From positions 186,001-250,000 of the forward strand of contig JAFKGI010000005.1 of NCBI GenBank assembly GCA_017307785.1: a stretch of DNA of 64,000 bases. Reading direction: 5' to 3'. How positions within the stretch are numbered: position 1 is the stretch's first letter; the number at the start of each line of letters is the position of its first letter. Source of the DNA: Vulcanimicrobiota bacterium (GTDB lineage Bacteria > Vulcanimicrobiota > Xenobia > Xenobiales > JADMJV01). Below the pieces are notes generated by a model, which saw only the letters and a list, made by a program, of their open reading frames with translations, ran no database searches and had not been told where the DNA came from. Of this stretch, positions 16,090 through 25,996 are shown piece by piece. A program made the translations under genes and the position numbers.

Positions 16090-17910
16090 ATGCGAAAAGG
16101 ATTGCTTGTTTTTAGCGCTCTGGCCGGAATGGCCTGGGGCGAGGGAAAGACTTATGCCGTCGTGGTCGGGATTGATAATTACCTCAATCCGAACGTCCCC
16201 AAATTGCGTTATGCCGTCTCGGATGCGAATATTTTCGCCCAGTCGCTGAAGCAGACTCTCAAGGTGCCGGACGGCAATTTGTTTCTGCTCACCTCCGACA
16301 GCCCGGATGATGCCAGCCATCCGCGCGCCGTCAACATCGCCAATCGGCTGGCCTGGCTCAATACCCACGTCAAACGCGAAGACACCATTATCTTCTACTT
16401 CGCCGGCCACGGCATCACCATGGACAAGCAGCCCTACCTGCTGACCGAAGAATCCGACAACAGCAACTCGCTCACGCTGGGCGTCAGTTCCTTGCCGGGA
16501 GCGGCGCTCATGGACTATCTCTCGAAAGTCAAGGCCGGCAACGTCTGGCTGGTGCTCGACGCCTGCCGCAACAGTTCCAGCCGCGACACCAGCACGCTGG
16601 GCGATGTGAGCTTCACGCGCACCGACGTAGGACAGGACCGCAGTGCCACCATGTTCTCCTGCAAAATCGGAGAGCGTTCCTGGGAGTCCGAGGAGTTCGA
16701 ACACGGGTTTTACAGCTACTACCTGGTGGCTGGACTGCGCGAAAAAGCCGTGGATGATAAGGGAGAAATCAACCTTCAGGGTCTTTCCGACTACGTGGGC
16801 AGCCAGGTTCCGGTGGCCGTGGGCAAATTGGGCCAGAAACAGACTCCCTGGCTTTCCTACGGCGGCGGCGATCGCTGGGTGCTGGCTCGAGGCATGAAGC
16901 CGGCCTCCGGCAAAGCGGCCGTCAAGCCCGACGCCGAACTGGCGCAGTATGTGGCCAAGCTGGAAATGACTCAGGCCGAACTGGATAAGGAAACGGCCCG
17001 CCGCGTGGCCGCCGAGGCACGTGCTCAGATGCTCGAGGGCAAGCGCATCGAATTGGAACAGCGCCTGGCCCTTCTTGAGAAAAAGCTGGGAATCAAGGGC
17101 AGTCAGACGGCCGCCGCCCCCAGCGAACCCAATGCAATGGCCTATGGCGACCGCGGCCTGGGCAACTCCGACCAGACCGAAGCGCTACGTTCCGAGGTTA
17201 CTCGCCTGAAGACGGAAAACCGCGCCCTCAACGACCGTCTGGCCGAGCTCGGGCAGAACATGAGCAAGGTCGGAATGGTTTCGCGCGAGGCCTTCATCCT
17301 CAAGGATGAAATGGTCCAGTCCACCGAGAGCTTTGACTCCAAACAGGATGTGACCAGCCAGTTTGAACGCTACCTGGAGCTGGGCGAGAACGCCCTGACC
17401 CAGTATGAAAGAGCGGCTCAACCGGCCGTTGAGGCCTACAAGCCCAGCCAGCAGGAAGCCCTGGAACTGGCCGCCCTGGAAAAGCGTCAGACGCTGACGC
17501 TGGAAACCAACAAAGTGCTGCGCGCCCGACGCCAGACGGCGGAAAGCCAGATCAAAGCGCTGGAGACCCAGGTGGTCTACTTCAAGACCCGGGCCGACTA
17601 CTACGCCGCCGAACTGGCCCTGGTGCGCAAAGAGAACGCCGAGCTGCGCAAAGAAAATCTGGCCCGGGGAACCGAGCTCCAGCAACTCAAGCAGACCATC
17701 GCCCGCATGAAGCGCGAGACCGAACTCAACACGGTGGCTCAGGCCAAGGATATGGACGCCTACTTCAAGTGGCGGGACAACCATCCGACCGAGTTCGAAC
17801 CCAAGCGCTCGGGCCGCAACCCCTGGGAATATCAGGCGGTTCAGCGCATGCCCTACCTGCTGGAACTGAAAGTCCCGGAAGCCCAGTCGTTTCCTAGCAA
17901 GAACCAGTAG
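16090..17910 (+). CDS. Secreted caspase-like (C14) peptidase with coiled coil
   Basis: 606 residues. After a signal peptide (LLVFSALAGMAWG), residues ~20-270 form a caspase/metacaspase domain: YAVVVGIDNYL, catalytic His in IIFYFAGHG (near 106), catalytic Cys in VLDACRNSSS (near 158), and a substrate-loop region FEHGFYSYYLVAGL. The remaining ~300 residues are charged, mostly helical coiled coil (LEKKLGI; VTRLKTENRALNDRLAEL). Expected activity is Arg/Lys- or Asp-specific proteolysis; export makes a periplasmic or surface role likely. TAGAAT lies nine bases before ATG. The 3' end overlaps the convergent cyclase gene by 17 bp. Confidence 0.85.
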   Translation: MRKGLLVFSALAGMAWGEGKTYAVVVGIDNYLNPNVPKLRYAVSDANIFAQSLKQTLKVPDGNLFLLTSDSPDDASHPRAVNIANRLAWLNTHVKREDTIIFYFAGHGITMDKQPYLLTEESDNSNSLTLGVSSLPGAALMDYLSKVKAGNVWLVLDACRNSSSRDTSTLGDVSFTRTDVGQDRSATMFSCKIGERSWESEEFEHGFYSYYLVAGLREKAVDDKGEINLQGLSDYVGSQVPVAVGKLGQKQTPWLSYGGGDRWVLARGMKPASGKAAVKPDAELAQYVAKLEMTQAELDKETARRVAAEARAQMLEGKRIELEQRLALLEKKLGIKGSQTAAAPSEPNAMAYGDRGLGNSDQTEALRSEVTRLKTENRALNDRLAELGQNMSKVGMVSREAFILKDEMVQSTESFDSKQDVTSQFERYLELGENALTQYERAAQPAVEAYKPSQQEALELAALEKRQTLTLETNKVLRARRQTAESQIKALETQVVYFKTRADYYAAELALVRKENAELRKENLARGTELQQLKQTIARMKRETELNTVAQAKDMDAYFKWRDNHPTEFEPKRSGRNPWEYQAVQRMPYLLELKVPEAQSFPSKNQ

Positions 17911-19774
17911 GCTCTTCGGGAATCACCGCGTAAATCTCGACGGGCTCGACGCGTCCCTTGACCGGGTGCGCTCCTTTGGGCACAAAGCTCATGCCGGGCA
18001 GGTGCTTCACTTTGTGAAAGACCTCCTGGCTGATGAGAATGTCGCCGCCCAGGGCCTTGGTCATGTTCATGATGCGCGAGCCCAGGTTGACGTCGTCGCC
18101 CACGGCCGCGTATTCGGTGCGGTCCAGTGAGCCCACGTTGCCGAGAATGACGTCTCCGCTGTGAATACCCACCTTGATGTGATAAAAGCCCCGCTCCTCC
18201 GCCGGATCGTGTTCCCGCAGGGCCGTCAGGTGGCGCAGCATGTCCACGGCTGCCAGCACGGCTGCTTCCTCGGCCTTGGGGTGGTCGAGCGGAGCACCGA
18301 ACATGGCCATGATCTCATCGCCCACGAACTGTTTGATGGTGCCGCCATGCTCAAAGAGAATGCGGTTCATGTGCTCGAAATAGTCGTTGAGCATGCCCAT
18401 AATCTGCTCGGGCGTCTTCTTTTCGCAGTGACCGGAGAAGCCGTTGATGTCCGAAAAAAGCACCGTGATCTTGCGCTTGCCTACCGCACCCAGGGCGGTC
18501 TGACTGGGATCGCGCAGCAGCACCTGCATCACCGCCGGTGAGACGTAACGGCCGAACAATTGGCGTACATAGTGTTCGCGATGGGCCTGGCGGCGCGCCC
18601 GCAGGGCGGCTCCGAAAGCCCAGCCCAGGCCCAGACCCACCAGCAGCGGCAGTACCGGCAGCAGCAGATAGCGGCTATGAAAGAAGGCGCGGCAAAGCCC
18701 GTAAAGGCCTGCCTCCCCCAGCAACACCAGCGGCAGGCTAACGGCGGTCGACAGGCCCAGACCCAGGGCCGCTCCCAGCCCCAGCGGCAACAGTGGTAGC
18801 AACCAGTTCTGCCCGGGCGGCAAACGTTTCACCCAGGTTCCACTCAGCAAAGCATTGAGCGTGGCCGCGTGGGCTTCCACTCCATAAATCTCGCCCACCG
18901 GAGTGGCCACCAGATCCTGAAACAGCTTGGTGCCCGGCCCGATGAGCACGATCTTGCCGGCAAACTCGCGGCGCAGACGCTCCGGGTCCTTACGCCAGGC
19001 CAGCACCTGACTGAGGCTATAGTGAGGCACACTGCCCGGCACGGGAAAAAGCATCTGGATTCGACCGTTTCCATCCAACGGAAGCTCACGACCTTCAAAA
19101 ACCCGATGACCCGGATCGATGTTGTTCTGGACGGCCACCTCCGCCATGCGGGCGGCGAAGGGCGGAAAGGCCGAAGCGCCCCAGAGTGGTTCCTGCAACT
19201 GCACCGGCACCACCGTCTGGGAGCGCAGCACTCCGTCGGGGTCGCGGCTCAGGTTCAGGAAGGCCAGCTGTTCGGTGCCCACAATCGAAAGCAGCTCCTG
19301 AGTCGGCCCGTGTCCCTGAGTGGACGGAGGAGCCGCCAGATGGCTTTGCATGTTGGTGGGATAGATGCCCTGCACCAGAAACGACCCCTGCCGCTCCTGA
19401 CTGGCCAGCAACAGGGGCACCCATGGGTTCTCGCCGACCGGTCCGAGCTCGTGAAAATGACCGCGCAGCGAGTCGAAAACCGTCTGCTCCAATTCGTAAG
19501 GAATCCAGTCCAGACCCACGGCCGCCGCGCGCGCCTGCACCAGGGCGGCGCAGGTGTTGGCAAAGTGAGGCGCCCAGAAGCTGATGGGCGCCTTGAGGTC
19601 CTCCAAGCTCTGATCGTCGATTTCCACCAGGCGGATGCGATCGTCGACCTTGAGTCCTCGGCTGGCCTGCACGAACCAGGGGTCGGTCAGGCGCGCGTCC
19701 CAGGGGGTCAGCCACATCTGGCCGATCAACATCAGCAATGCCACGGGCACAAAGACGGCCAGCCAGTCGCGCAT
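17894..19774 (-). CDS. CHASE2-domain class III adenylate cyclase
   Basis: 626 residues. Topology: an N-terminal membrane helix, a ~300-residue extracytoplasmic CHASE2 sensor (KVDDRIRLVEIDDQSL; PVGEIYGVEAHAATLNALL), three membrane helices (~330-400), then a cytosolic cyclase. Catalytic residues are intact: metal Asp in VLFSDINGFSG and GDEIMAMFG, adenine-site Lys in TIKQFVGDE, Asp in AAVGDDVNLGSRI, and transition-state Asn and Arg in the same motif. It should convert ATP to cAMP in response to an extracytoplasmic signal. It overlaps the caspase-like gene tail to tail and diverges from the PRPP-synthetase gene. Confidence 0.9.
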   Translation of the reverse strand: MRDWLAVFVPVALLMLIGQMWLTPWDARLTDPWFVQASRGLKVDDRIRLVEIDDQSLEDLKAPISFWAPHFANTCAALVQARAAAVGLDWIPYELEQTVFDSLRGHFHELGPVGENPWVPLLLASQERQGSFLVQGIYPTNMQSHLAAPPSTQGHGPTQELLSIVGTEQLAFLNLSRDPDGVLRSQTVVPVQLQEPLWGASAFPPFAARMAEVAVQNNIDPGHRVFEGRELPLDGNGRIQMLFPVPGSVPHYSLSQVLAWRKDPERLRREFAGKIVLIGPGTKLFQDLVATPVGEIYGVEAHAATLNALLSGTWVKRLPPGQNWLLPLLPLGLGAALGLGLSTAVSLPLVLLGEAGLYGLCRAFFHSRYLLLPVLPLLVGLGLGWAFGAALRARRQAHREHYVRQLFGRYVSPAVMQVLLRDPSQTALGAVGKRKITVLFSDINGFSGHCEKKTPEQIMGMLNDYFEHMNRILFEHGGTIKQFVGDEIMAMFGAPLDHPKAEEAAVLAAVDMLRHLTALREHDPAEERGFYHIKVGIHSGDVILGNVGSLDRTEYAAVGDDVNLGSRIMNMTKALGGDILISQEVFHKVKHLPGMSFVPKGAHPVKGRVEPVEIYAVIPEEPTGSC

Positions 19775-19837
19775 GGGGTGTCAAGTTCGAGTCCTCACTT
19801 CGGTCGCCTCCAAGGAAAGTGAAAGGTCGGATTGCGA

Positions 19838-20782
19838 ATGCTTCGGCTCATGTCGGACATCTGCGTTTTCTCCATTCAGGCTTATCAGGAACTGGGCGAC
19901 CGTCTCTGCCAGCTGGGTGGTTGGCAGCGGGGAGAGGTGGAAGTGCAGCAGTTTCCGGACGGAGAGCGCTATCAACGGGTGCTCAGCCCGGTGATGGGCC
20001 GCACGGTGATTCTGCTGGGCGGAACCTGCGACGATCAGTGCACGCTGGAGCTTTTCGACCTGGCCAATCAGCTGGCCAATGAAGCCCGCAGCCTCACGCT
20101 GGTGATTCCCTACTTCGGCTACTCCACTATGGAACGCTCGGTGCTGCCCGGGGAAATCGTCACCGCCAAGGTGCGCGCCCGATTGCTCTCTTCCATTCCC
20201 CAGGCCGATTTGGGCAACCATATGGTATTCGTCGACCTGCATTCTTCGGGCATCCCCCACTATCTGGAGGGCGGTTGCCGCCACGTTCACCTGTATGCCA
20301 AAGAAATCGTCAAGAACATGTGCCGCAGTCTGTGCGGCGACGATTTTGTATTGGCGAGCACAGACTCCGGTCGCGCCGCCTGGGTAGAATCGCTGGCAAT
20401 GGAGATGGGTGTGGGGATGTCCTTTGTCTTCAAACAGCGCCTGTCCGGCGCCGAAACGCAGGTGAAGGCCGTGCAGGCCATGGTGCAGGACCGCAAGGTC
20501 ATCATTTATGACGACATGATTCGCACCGGGGGCAGTCTACTCTCGGCCGCCCGCGCCTACCTGGACAGCGGCGCCAGGGAAGTGCACGCGGTCGCCTCCC
20601 ACGGCATCTTTCCCGGGGAAGCCCTGGCCAAGATCGAAAAGTCCGGGGTCATCCGCACCCTGGCCGTCACCGACACCCATCCCCGCGCCCGTCTGCTGGA
20701 AGGCGATTTTCTGAAAGTTCATTCCGTTGCACCGCTGCTGGTGGAACACCTGCGGCAATCCCTGGGAAGAGGGGGGTCCTAG
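19838..20782 (+). CDS. prs: Ribose-phosphate pyrophosphokinase homologue
   Basis: ~314-residue member of the PRPP synthetase family (ribose-5-phosphate + ATP to PRPP). Seen: QFPDGERY, IPYFGYSTMERSVLPGE..TAK (ATP/flexible-loop region), DLHSSGIPHYLEG (usual DLHAxQIQGFF), the PRPP loop DDMIRTGGSL (near residue 225) and the ribose-phosphate loop with VHSVAPLLVEHL. The loop residues differ from textbook prs, so kinetics or substrate may differ. ATG 19838 has AAAGG 11 bases upstream; TTG 19832 and ATG 19850 are alternatives. It precedes nadE, and PRPP feeds NAD synthesis. Confidence 0.8.
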   Translation: MLRLMSDICVFSIQAYQELGDRLCQLGGWQRGEVEVQQFPDGERYQRVLSPVMGRTVILLGGTCDDQCTLELFDLANQLANEARSLTLVIPYFGYSTMERSVLPGEIVTAKVRARLLSSIPQADLGNHMVFVDLHSSGIPHYLEGGCRHVHLYAKEIVKNMCRSLCGDDFVLASTDSGRAAWVESLAMEMGVGMSFVFKQRLSGAETQVKAVQAMVQDRKVIIYDDMIRTGGSLLSAARAYLDSGAREVHAVASHGIFPGEALAKIEKSGVIRTLAVTDTHPRARLLEGDFLKVHSVAPLLVEHLRQSLGRGGS

Positions 20783-20803
20783 GGGGAGACGCCGTCCCCC
20801 CTA
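20779..20803. other. Intercistronic hairpin between prs and nadE
   Basis: CTAGGGGG (20779-20786) pairs perfectly with CCCCCTAG (20796-20803) around a 9-nt loop. The left arm contains the prs stop codon, and the right arm ends 18 nt before the AGGAG ribosome-binding site of nadE. No T-run follows. It may uncouple translation of the two genes or stabilise one part of the message. Confidence 0.65.
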
Positions 20804-20830
20804 GATCCTCAGGAAGAATAGGAGACTACC

Positions 20831-22819
20831 ATGAGAGTTCGCGTGGCCGCGGCCGCCCTCAACCAGACCCCGCTGGACTGGGACAACAACCTGCACAATA
20901 TCCGGGGCGCCATCCGTCAGGCCCGAGCCCAGCAGGCCAGCATCCTCTGCCTGCCCGAGCTGTGCATCACCGGCTACGGCTGCGAAGACGCCTTTCTCTC
21001 GCCGGCCGTGCAGCGCACCGCCTGGGACGTGCTCCAGGAACTGCTGCCCGACACCCAGGGAATGGTGGTCAGCCTGGGTCTGCCCCTGATGGTGCGCAAG
21101 GCTGTCTACAACTGCGCCGCCCTGGTGGCCGACGGACGCATCCTGGGCTTCGTGGCCAAGATGAACCTGGCTGGCGACGGCATCCACTATGAGCCACGCT
21201 GGTTCAAGCCCTGGCCGGCCGGCGTCAAAAACCACGTGGTTACCCCTCAGGGAGAATTTCCCGTCGGCGATCTGATTTTCGAGTTGAGCGGTCTGCGTCT
21301 CGGTTTCGAAATTTGCGAAGACGCCTGGGTGGCCACCCGCCCCGGCGCCAGCCTGGCCGGACGGGCGGTGGACATCATCCTGAATCCCAGCGCCAGCCAT
21401 TTTGCCTTCCGCAAACAGGCCGTGCGCGAACGCTTCGTGCTCGAGGGCTCTCGGGCTTTCGGGGTGGGTTATGTCTACGCCAACCTGCTGGGCAACGAAG
21501 CTGGTCGCGCGCTTTATGACGGCTCCACCATCATCGCCTCGGGCGGCCAGCTGGTGGCCAACGGCGCGCGTTTCCGCTTTGGACCGGGTATGATTACCTG
21601 CGCCACGCTGGATATCCAGCAGAACCGCATGGGACAGGCCCGACTCTTTTCCTATCGACCCAACCTGCAGGAAGAAGCCGAAGTGCGCCATTCCTTCGGC
21701 TTCCCTCCCCTGCCCCCGGCTCTGGAAACTCCCGAGCACGAAGATTGGGAAAATGGGCCTCACGAAAAAGAGGAGGAATTCACTCGGGCCCAGCGCCTGG
21801 CTCTCTGGGACTACATGCGCAAGAGCCGTTCCCGCGGCTTCGTGCTCTCGCTCTCGGGCGGCGCCGACAGTTCGGCCATTGCCTGTCTGATTCACTACAT
21901 GGTGCACTCGGCCTGGAACGAACTGGGCCCGGAGCAGTTCAATCAGACGCTCTGGCCCGGCTGTCAGTTTGAGACGCCGGAAGCGGCCATCAAGGAAATT
22001 CTCATCACCGTCTATCAAGCCACCCGCAACAGCGGTGACGTGACCCAACAGGCGGCGGCCTCGCTCTCGGAAGCGCTTGGCGGACTGCACTACGAGTTCG
22101 ACGTCGATGCCATGGTGGAAGGCTACAAGGCCATGGTGGCGGGGGCCATCGGACGTTCGCTCGACTGGCAGCGCGACGACATCGCCCTGCAGAACATCCA
22201 GGCGCGGGTGCGCGCCCCGGGCGTGTGGATGCTGGCCAACTTGCGCGGCGCTTTGTTGCTATCCACCTCCAATCGCTCGGAAGCAGCCGTCGGTTACGCC
22301 ACCATGGACGGCGACACCTCGGGCGGACTCTCGCCCATCGCCGGCATCGACAAGAATTACCTGCGTCACTGGCTGCGCTGGGTGGAAAGCGACGGCCCCG
22401 CCGATCTGGGTCCCATCGCGGCCATCTCAGTGGTCAACGCCCAGCAGCCCACGGCCGAACTGCGCCCTCCGGAAAGCAAGCAGACCGACGAAGACGACTT
22501 GATGCCCTACGACTTGCTGGACGCCGTGGAAAAAGCGGCTATTCGCGACAAGCAGTCGCCTCTGGAATGCTATCAGCAGCTGCAGCTGCAGTTTCCCCAG
22601 TATACGGCACGCCAACTATGCACCTGGGTGGAACGCTTCTTTCAGCTGTTCTGCCGCAACCAGTGGAAGCGCGAGCGCTACGCCCCCAGCTTCCACCTGG
22701 ACGACGAAAATCTCGATCCCAAAAGCTGGTGCCGCTTTCCGATTCTGTCGGGCAGCTACGCACGGGAACTCAAGGAACTGCGCCACCAGGTGCAGACCGA
22801 CGTCAAGGAGCTGTGGTGA
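20831..22819 (+). CDS. nadE: Glutamine-dependent NAD+ synthetase
   Basis: 662 residues in two domains. Residues ~1-270 are a nitrilase-type glutaminase with the Glu-Lys-Cys triad: LPELCITGYGCED (near 43), GFVAKMNLAG (near 109), GFEICEDAW (Cys near 163). From ~300 comes the NAD synthetase domain with the ATP pyrophosphatase loop LSLSGGADSSA (near 341) and the NaAD site STSNRSEAAVGYATMDGD. It converts nicotinic acid adenine dinucleotide, ATP and glutamine to NAD+. AGGAG lies nine bases before ATG. Its stop overlaps the GTG start of the CHAT gene. Confidence 0.95.
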   Translation: MRVRVAAAALNQTPLDWDNNLHNIRGAIRQARAQQASILCLPELCITGYGCEDAFLSPAVQRTAWDVLQELLPDTQGMVVSLGLPLMVRKAVYNCAALVADGRILGFVAKMNLAGDGIHYEPRWFKPWPAGVKNHVVTPQGEFPVGDLIFELSGLRLGFEICEDAWVATRPGASLAGRAVDIILNPSASHFAFRKQAVRERFVLEGSRAFGVGYVYANLLGNEAGRALYDGSTIIASGGQLVANGARFRFGPGMITCATLDIQQNRMGQARLFSYRPNLQEEAEVRHSFGFPPLPPALETPEHEDWENGPHEKEEEFTRAQRLALWDYMRKSRSRGFVLSLSGGADSSAIACLIHYMVHSAWNELGPEQFNQTLWPGCQFETPEAAIKEILITVYQATRNSGDVTQQAAASLSEALGGLHYEFDVDAMVEGYKAMVAGAIGRSLDWQRDDIALQNIQARVRAPGVWMLANLRGALLLSTSNRSEAAVGYATMDGDTSGGLSPIAGIDKNYLRHWLRWVESDGPADLGPIAAISVVNAQQPTAELRPPESKQTDEDDLMPYDLLDAVEKAAIRDKQSPLECYQQLQLQFPQYTARQLCTWVERFFQLFCRNQWKRERYAPSFHLDDENLDPKSWCRFPILSGSYARELKELRHQVQTDVKELW

Positions 22820-25800
22820 AAAAGAAACTTGTTTATGCCCTGATGGCCTTGAGCCTGTGCGCCCCCGTAGCCGCTCAACCCCAGTATCCGCTGCCCGCCC
22901 TGGAGGGAAGCATGCTGGCCCAGGAAGACGTGGGCCAGTTCGTGCTTCGCTGCATGACCTGCAGCAACGAGAAGCAGGTCATCGAGCTGGTGAAAGCCGA
23001 CCCTAAGCTGGCCCGGCGCAGCTTTGCCGTGACCCTCAAATTCCTGACCAACCAGAAACCCGCCGAGCGCGAACCCGCCAGCTTTGGCATGCTCTGGCTG
23101 TGGGCACGCACCCTGAAGGACGAGAAGCTGAAAAAACAGCTGGTTGCCGCTCAAATTCCCGATCGGCCGGTCACACTCGTTCCGATACCCTATCTGGGCT
23201 TCGGCCTGGCCCAGGTGCTGGTGGCCCTGGGCAACTTTCGACAAAGTGAGCAAGTCTTGCAGGCGCTGGAGAAAACCCTGCCCGTCAGCGCCGACAAGCA
23301 GCGCCTGATCCTGGCCAAGTCGCGCATGGTGGGCGGACGCTACCTGCTGGCTCGCCAACAGGGCGATGCGCTGGTGGAACTGGCGCGCAAGCAGCCGGAT
23401 CCCTATGACCTGATCGAACTCTATATCTGTCTGCTGGATGCGGGCCGGATGGGGGGTCTGCCGGACGTCACCAACCGCTATCTGGAGCCGTTCAAGCAGT
23501 TGGTGGCCACGCGACCCGAGAGTGAGCAGGGCGTCTACAACTTTTTCGTGGGCAATTTCGAAGAGCTCCAGCGAATGGAACGAAATCCCGCCACCACCGT
23601 CGAGGATTTCTGCAAGCGGCACGATGCCATCTGGAGCGGTTTCCAAACCGCCCATCCCTTTGCCGTGCCGGTCATCGGCAGAGTCTTCACCCACCTGACC
23701 AGCCTGTGGCTGGAGCGCATGTCGGATTTGTACATCGCTCGCAATATCGTGCCGGACTCTCCCGAGGACGAGTTGCTTTCCAAATCGTTGAACCTGGAAC
23801 TGCAGATCATGCAAGCAGCCGTGGCTCGAGGCGCCAAGCAGCAAGGAGAAATCGAGCCCGTTCAGGCGGCCCTGGCCTTGATGAACGTGCTCAACGACGC
23901 TCATCAGCAGGCTCTGCGAGCGAAACAGGTCAAAATGGGTGCGGGAATCGTGACCGAAATTTTCGACGTCGAGAAAGGCCTGACCACCGCGGAACCTAAG
24001 ATTCGCCAGGCGGAAAAAGAAGCCACCGATCAGATCATGGCCAGTGCTCCGAGTCTCCCCAAGAGCTTCTCGGTCAGCCTGGTGGATGGAGATTGGAACC
24101 GGCAGCGGGCTCGCAACCGACTGTCCCAGATGCAGCAAATGCTGGTGGACCCGCCCCCCAAGCTCAGCCAGAAGCAACAGCAAGAGACGGTGAAAGGGCT
24201 GGCCGCCCAGGCCATCGCTCTCAACGAACGCTCTTTGCGTGGTGCGGGTTACCAGGGCGAAAGCGACGTGCGCTGGCCGATCATCGAGTATTATCTGAAC
24301 TCGCAGCCGCCAGGTTGGCAAAAAGAGGCGGAACGCCTCATCGGCCAGTTGTTCCAGGTCAACAGTCAGCTCGGCTATCGCGAAGGGCTGGCGCACGCGA
24401 CCATGTTGCGCGGTCGCCTGCAGGCGGCTTTGGGGCAAGACCCGGCAGCCATGGCCTCGCTCGCGCAAGCCGTCGATTCCATCGAAGCCTACCTGACCGA
24501 GATGGAGGCGGGAGAATCCGGCGCCAAGGTGGTGCGCGACCGCTACAAGGTAGCCTACGATCTGCTGGCTCGACTGCAGGTCAAGAATGGCAAGGCGGAC
24601 GGCGCCTTCAACACCTTGAGCCGCAAGTTGGAAGCGGAGGCCGCTCAGGTCAATCAAGACTCCTTGCGTGGCAACTCGCAACTTCGCGACGTGCAGCGGG
24701 TCAAGGCGGATACCGCCGCGCTGGAACGACAGCTGGCCGAGGAACGTCAGCAGGGTTCGGACACCAAAGCCAGCGAGCAGTTGCTGGCCAGCAGCAAGGG
24801 CGAATTCCAGCGGGTGGTGGCCGACTTGCGGCGGTCTCATCCTCAGTACGAGGGCGCCATGGCGGTGCGTCCGGTGGAGTTCCTGGAGCTGAAGAAATCG
24901 ATCCCGGCCGACACCACCGTGGTTCTCTACTTCGTGTCGGAGGAGGGTCTCTACACCTTTGTGGCCAGCCAGAAGGGCGACCTGAAGATCCGCAAGGTCG
25001 CGCTCAACCCGAAGGAGCTGGAACAGAGCGTGACGCGCGTGCGCCAGCTGATCAACCTGTTTCCCAGCGACCCGGTGCTCAGTCAGAAACCCGAGGCCTT
25101 CAGCTGGACCGACCCCAACAGCCCCGGATATCAGCGCCAAAGCCTGCCTCTCAAGACCGAGTTGGCGCGCCTGAACAAATGGTTGATCGAGCCGATTCAG
25201 CAAGACCTGGAGGGACGTCCGGTGCTGGCCATCGTGCCCACCGGCCTGCTGCACTACGTGCCTTTCCCCGCTCTGTGTAGCCTCGACGCAGCCGGCAATC
25301 CCAAATTTCTGGCCGAGAGCCGCCAATGCGTCAACCTGGTGAAGACTTCGGATTTGATGACCCAGACCGGAGGATCCGGCAAAAAGCTGTTCGCCGTCGG
25401 CAATCCGGACGGCAGTCTGCCCGGAGCGGAACGCGAAGTGACCAGCATCGTGGCCAGTTTCCCGGGCGGGCAAAAGGTGATCGGCAAGGAAGCCACCGTG
25501 GCCCGCCTGAAAAAGTTGGAGCCCAACACCGGTTATGTCCATCTGGCCACCCACGGCCAGTTGTCCGAAGCCGACCCCAAGAATAGCTACCTGGTCATGG
25601 CAGGCAGCGGCGAGTCCGCCCAATTCCGAGCCACCGACATCTATGACCTCGACTGGCCGGGCGTGCGCCTGGTGACCCTCTCGGCCTGCAAGACCGCGCT
25701 CCAGGAGGGGCAGCCGGGAGCGGCCATTACCAATCTGGCCGAGGCTTTTCGTGTGGCCGGCGGACATTCGGTGGTGGCCAGTTTGTGGAGCGTGGAGGAC

Positions 25801-25962
25801 AACGCCACCGAAAAACTGATGGTGGAATTCTACAAGCAGTTGGCCCAGGGCAAATCCCTGGGCGCTTCTCTGCAGAAGGCCGAACTTACGTTGGCCGGGG
25901 AACCGCGCTATCGTCATCCGTTTTTCTGGTCGGCTTTCACGCTTTTTGGAGACTGGCGCTGA
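22816..25962 (+). CDS. Secreted TPR-CHAT peptidase-like protein
   Basis: 1048 residues from GTG 22816, which overlaps the nadE stop (GTGA). A signal peptide (KKKLVYALMALSLCAPVAA) is followed by ~700 residues of mainly helical TPR-like repeats with long charged helices, then a C-terminal CHAT domain (~760-1045). The caspase-fold dyad is present: His in YVHLATHGQLS (near 910) and Cys in TLSACKTALQEG (near 956), then VVASLWSVEDNAT. It is expected to be a caspase-like protease or scaffold acting outside the cytoplasm. Co-translation with nadE and the following kinase suggests joint expression. Confidence 0.85.
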   Translation: MKKKLVYALMALSLCAPVAAQPQYPLPALEGSMLAQEDVGQFVLRCMTCSNEKQVIELVKADPKLARRSFAVTLKFLTNQKPAEREPASFGMLWLWARTLKDEKLKKQLVAAQIPDRPVTLVPIPYLGFGLAQVLVALGNFRQSEQVLQALEKTLPVSADKQRLILAKSRMVGGRYLLARQQGDALVELARKQPDPYDLIELYICLLDAGRMGGLPDVTNRYLEPFKQLVATRPESEQGVYNFFVGNFEELQRMERNPATTVEDFCKRHDAIWSGFQTAHPFAVPVIGRVFTHLTSLWLERMSDLYIARNIVPDSPEDELLSKSLNLELQIMQAAVARGAKQQGEIEPVQAALALMNVLNDAHQQALRAKQVKMGAGIVTEIFDVEKGLTTAEPKIRQAEKEATDQIMASAPSLPKSFSVSLVDGDWNRQRARNRLSQMQQMLVDPPPKLSQKQQQETVKGLAAQAIALNERSLRGAGYQGESDVRWPIIEYYLNSQPPGWQKEAERLIGQLFQVNSQLGYREGLAHATMLRGRLQAALGQDPAAMASLAQAVDSIEAYLTEMEAGESGAKVVRDRYKVAYDLLARLQVKNGKADGAFNTLSRKLEAEAAQVNQDSLRGNSQLRDVQRVKADTAALERQLAEERQQGSDTKASEQLLASSKGEFQRVVADLRRSHPQYEGAMAVRPVEFLELKKSIPADTTVVLYFVSEEGLYTFVASQKGDLKIRKVALNPKELEQSVTRVRQLINLFPSDPVLSQKPEAFSWTDPNSPGYQRQSLPLKTELARLNKWLIEPIQQDLEGRPVLAIVPTGLLHYVPFPALCSLDAAGNPKFLAESRQCVNLVKTSDLMTQTGGSGKKLFAVGNPDGSLPGAEREVTSIVASFPGGQKVIGKEATVARLKKLEPNTGYVHLATHGQLSEADPKNSYLVMAGSGESAQFRATDIYDLDWPGVRLVTLSACKTALQEGQPGAAITNLAEAFRVAGGHSVVASLWSVEDNATEKLMVEFYKQLAQGKSLGASLQKAELTLAGEPRYRHPFFWSAFTLFGDWR

Positions 25963-25996
25963 GGAGAATTCGGGGTCTTCGTCGAACGGGCCGCCC

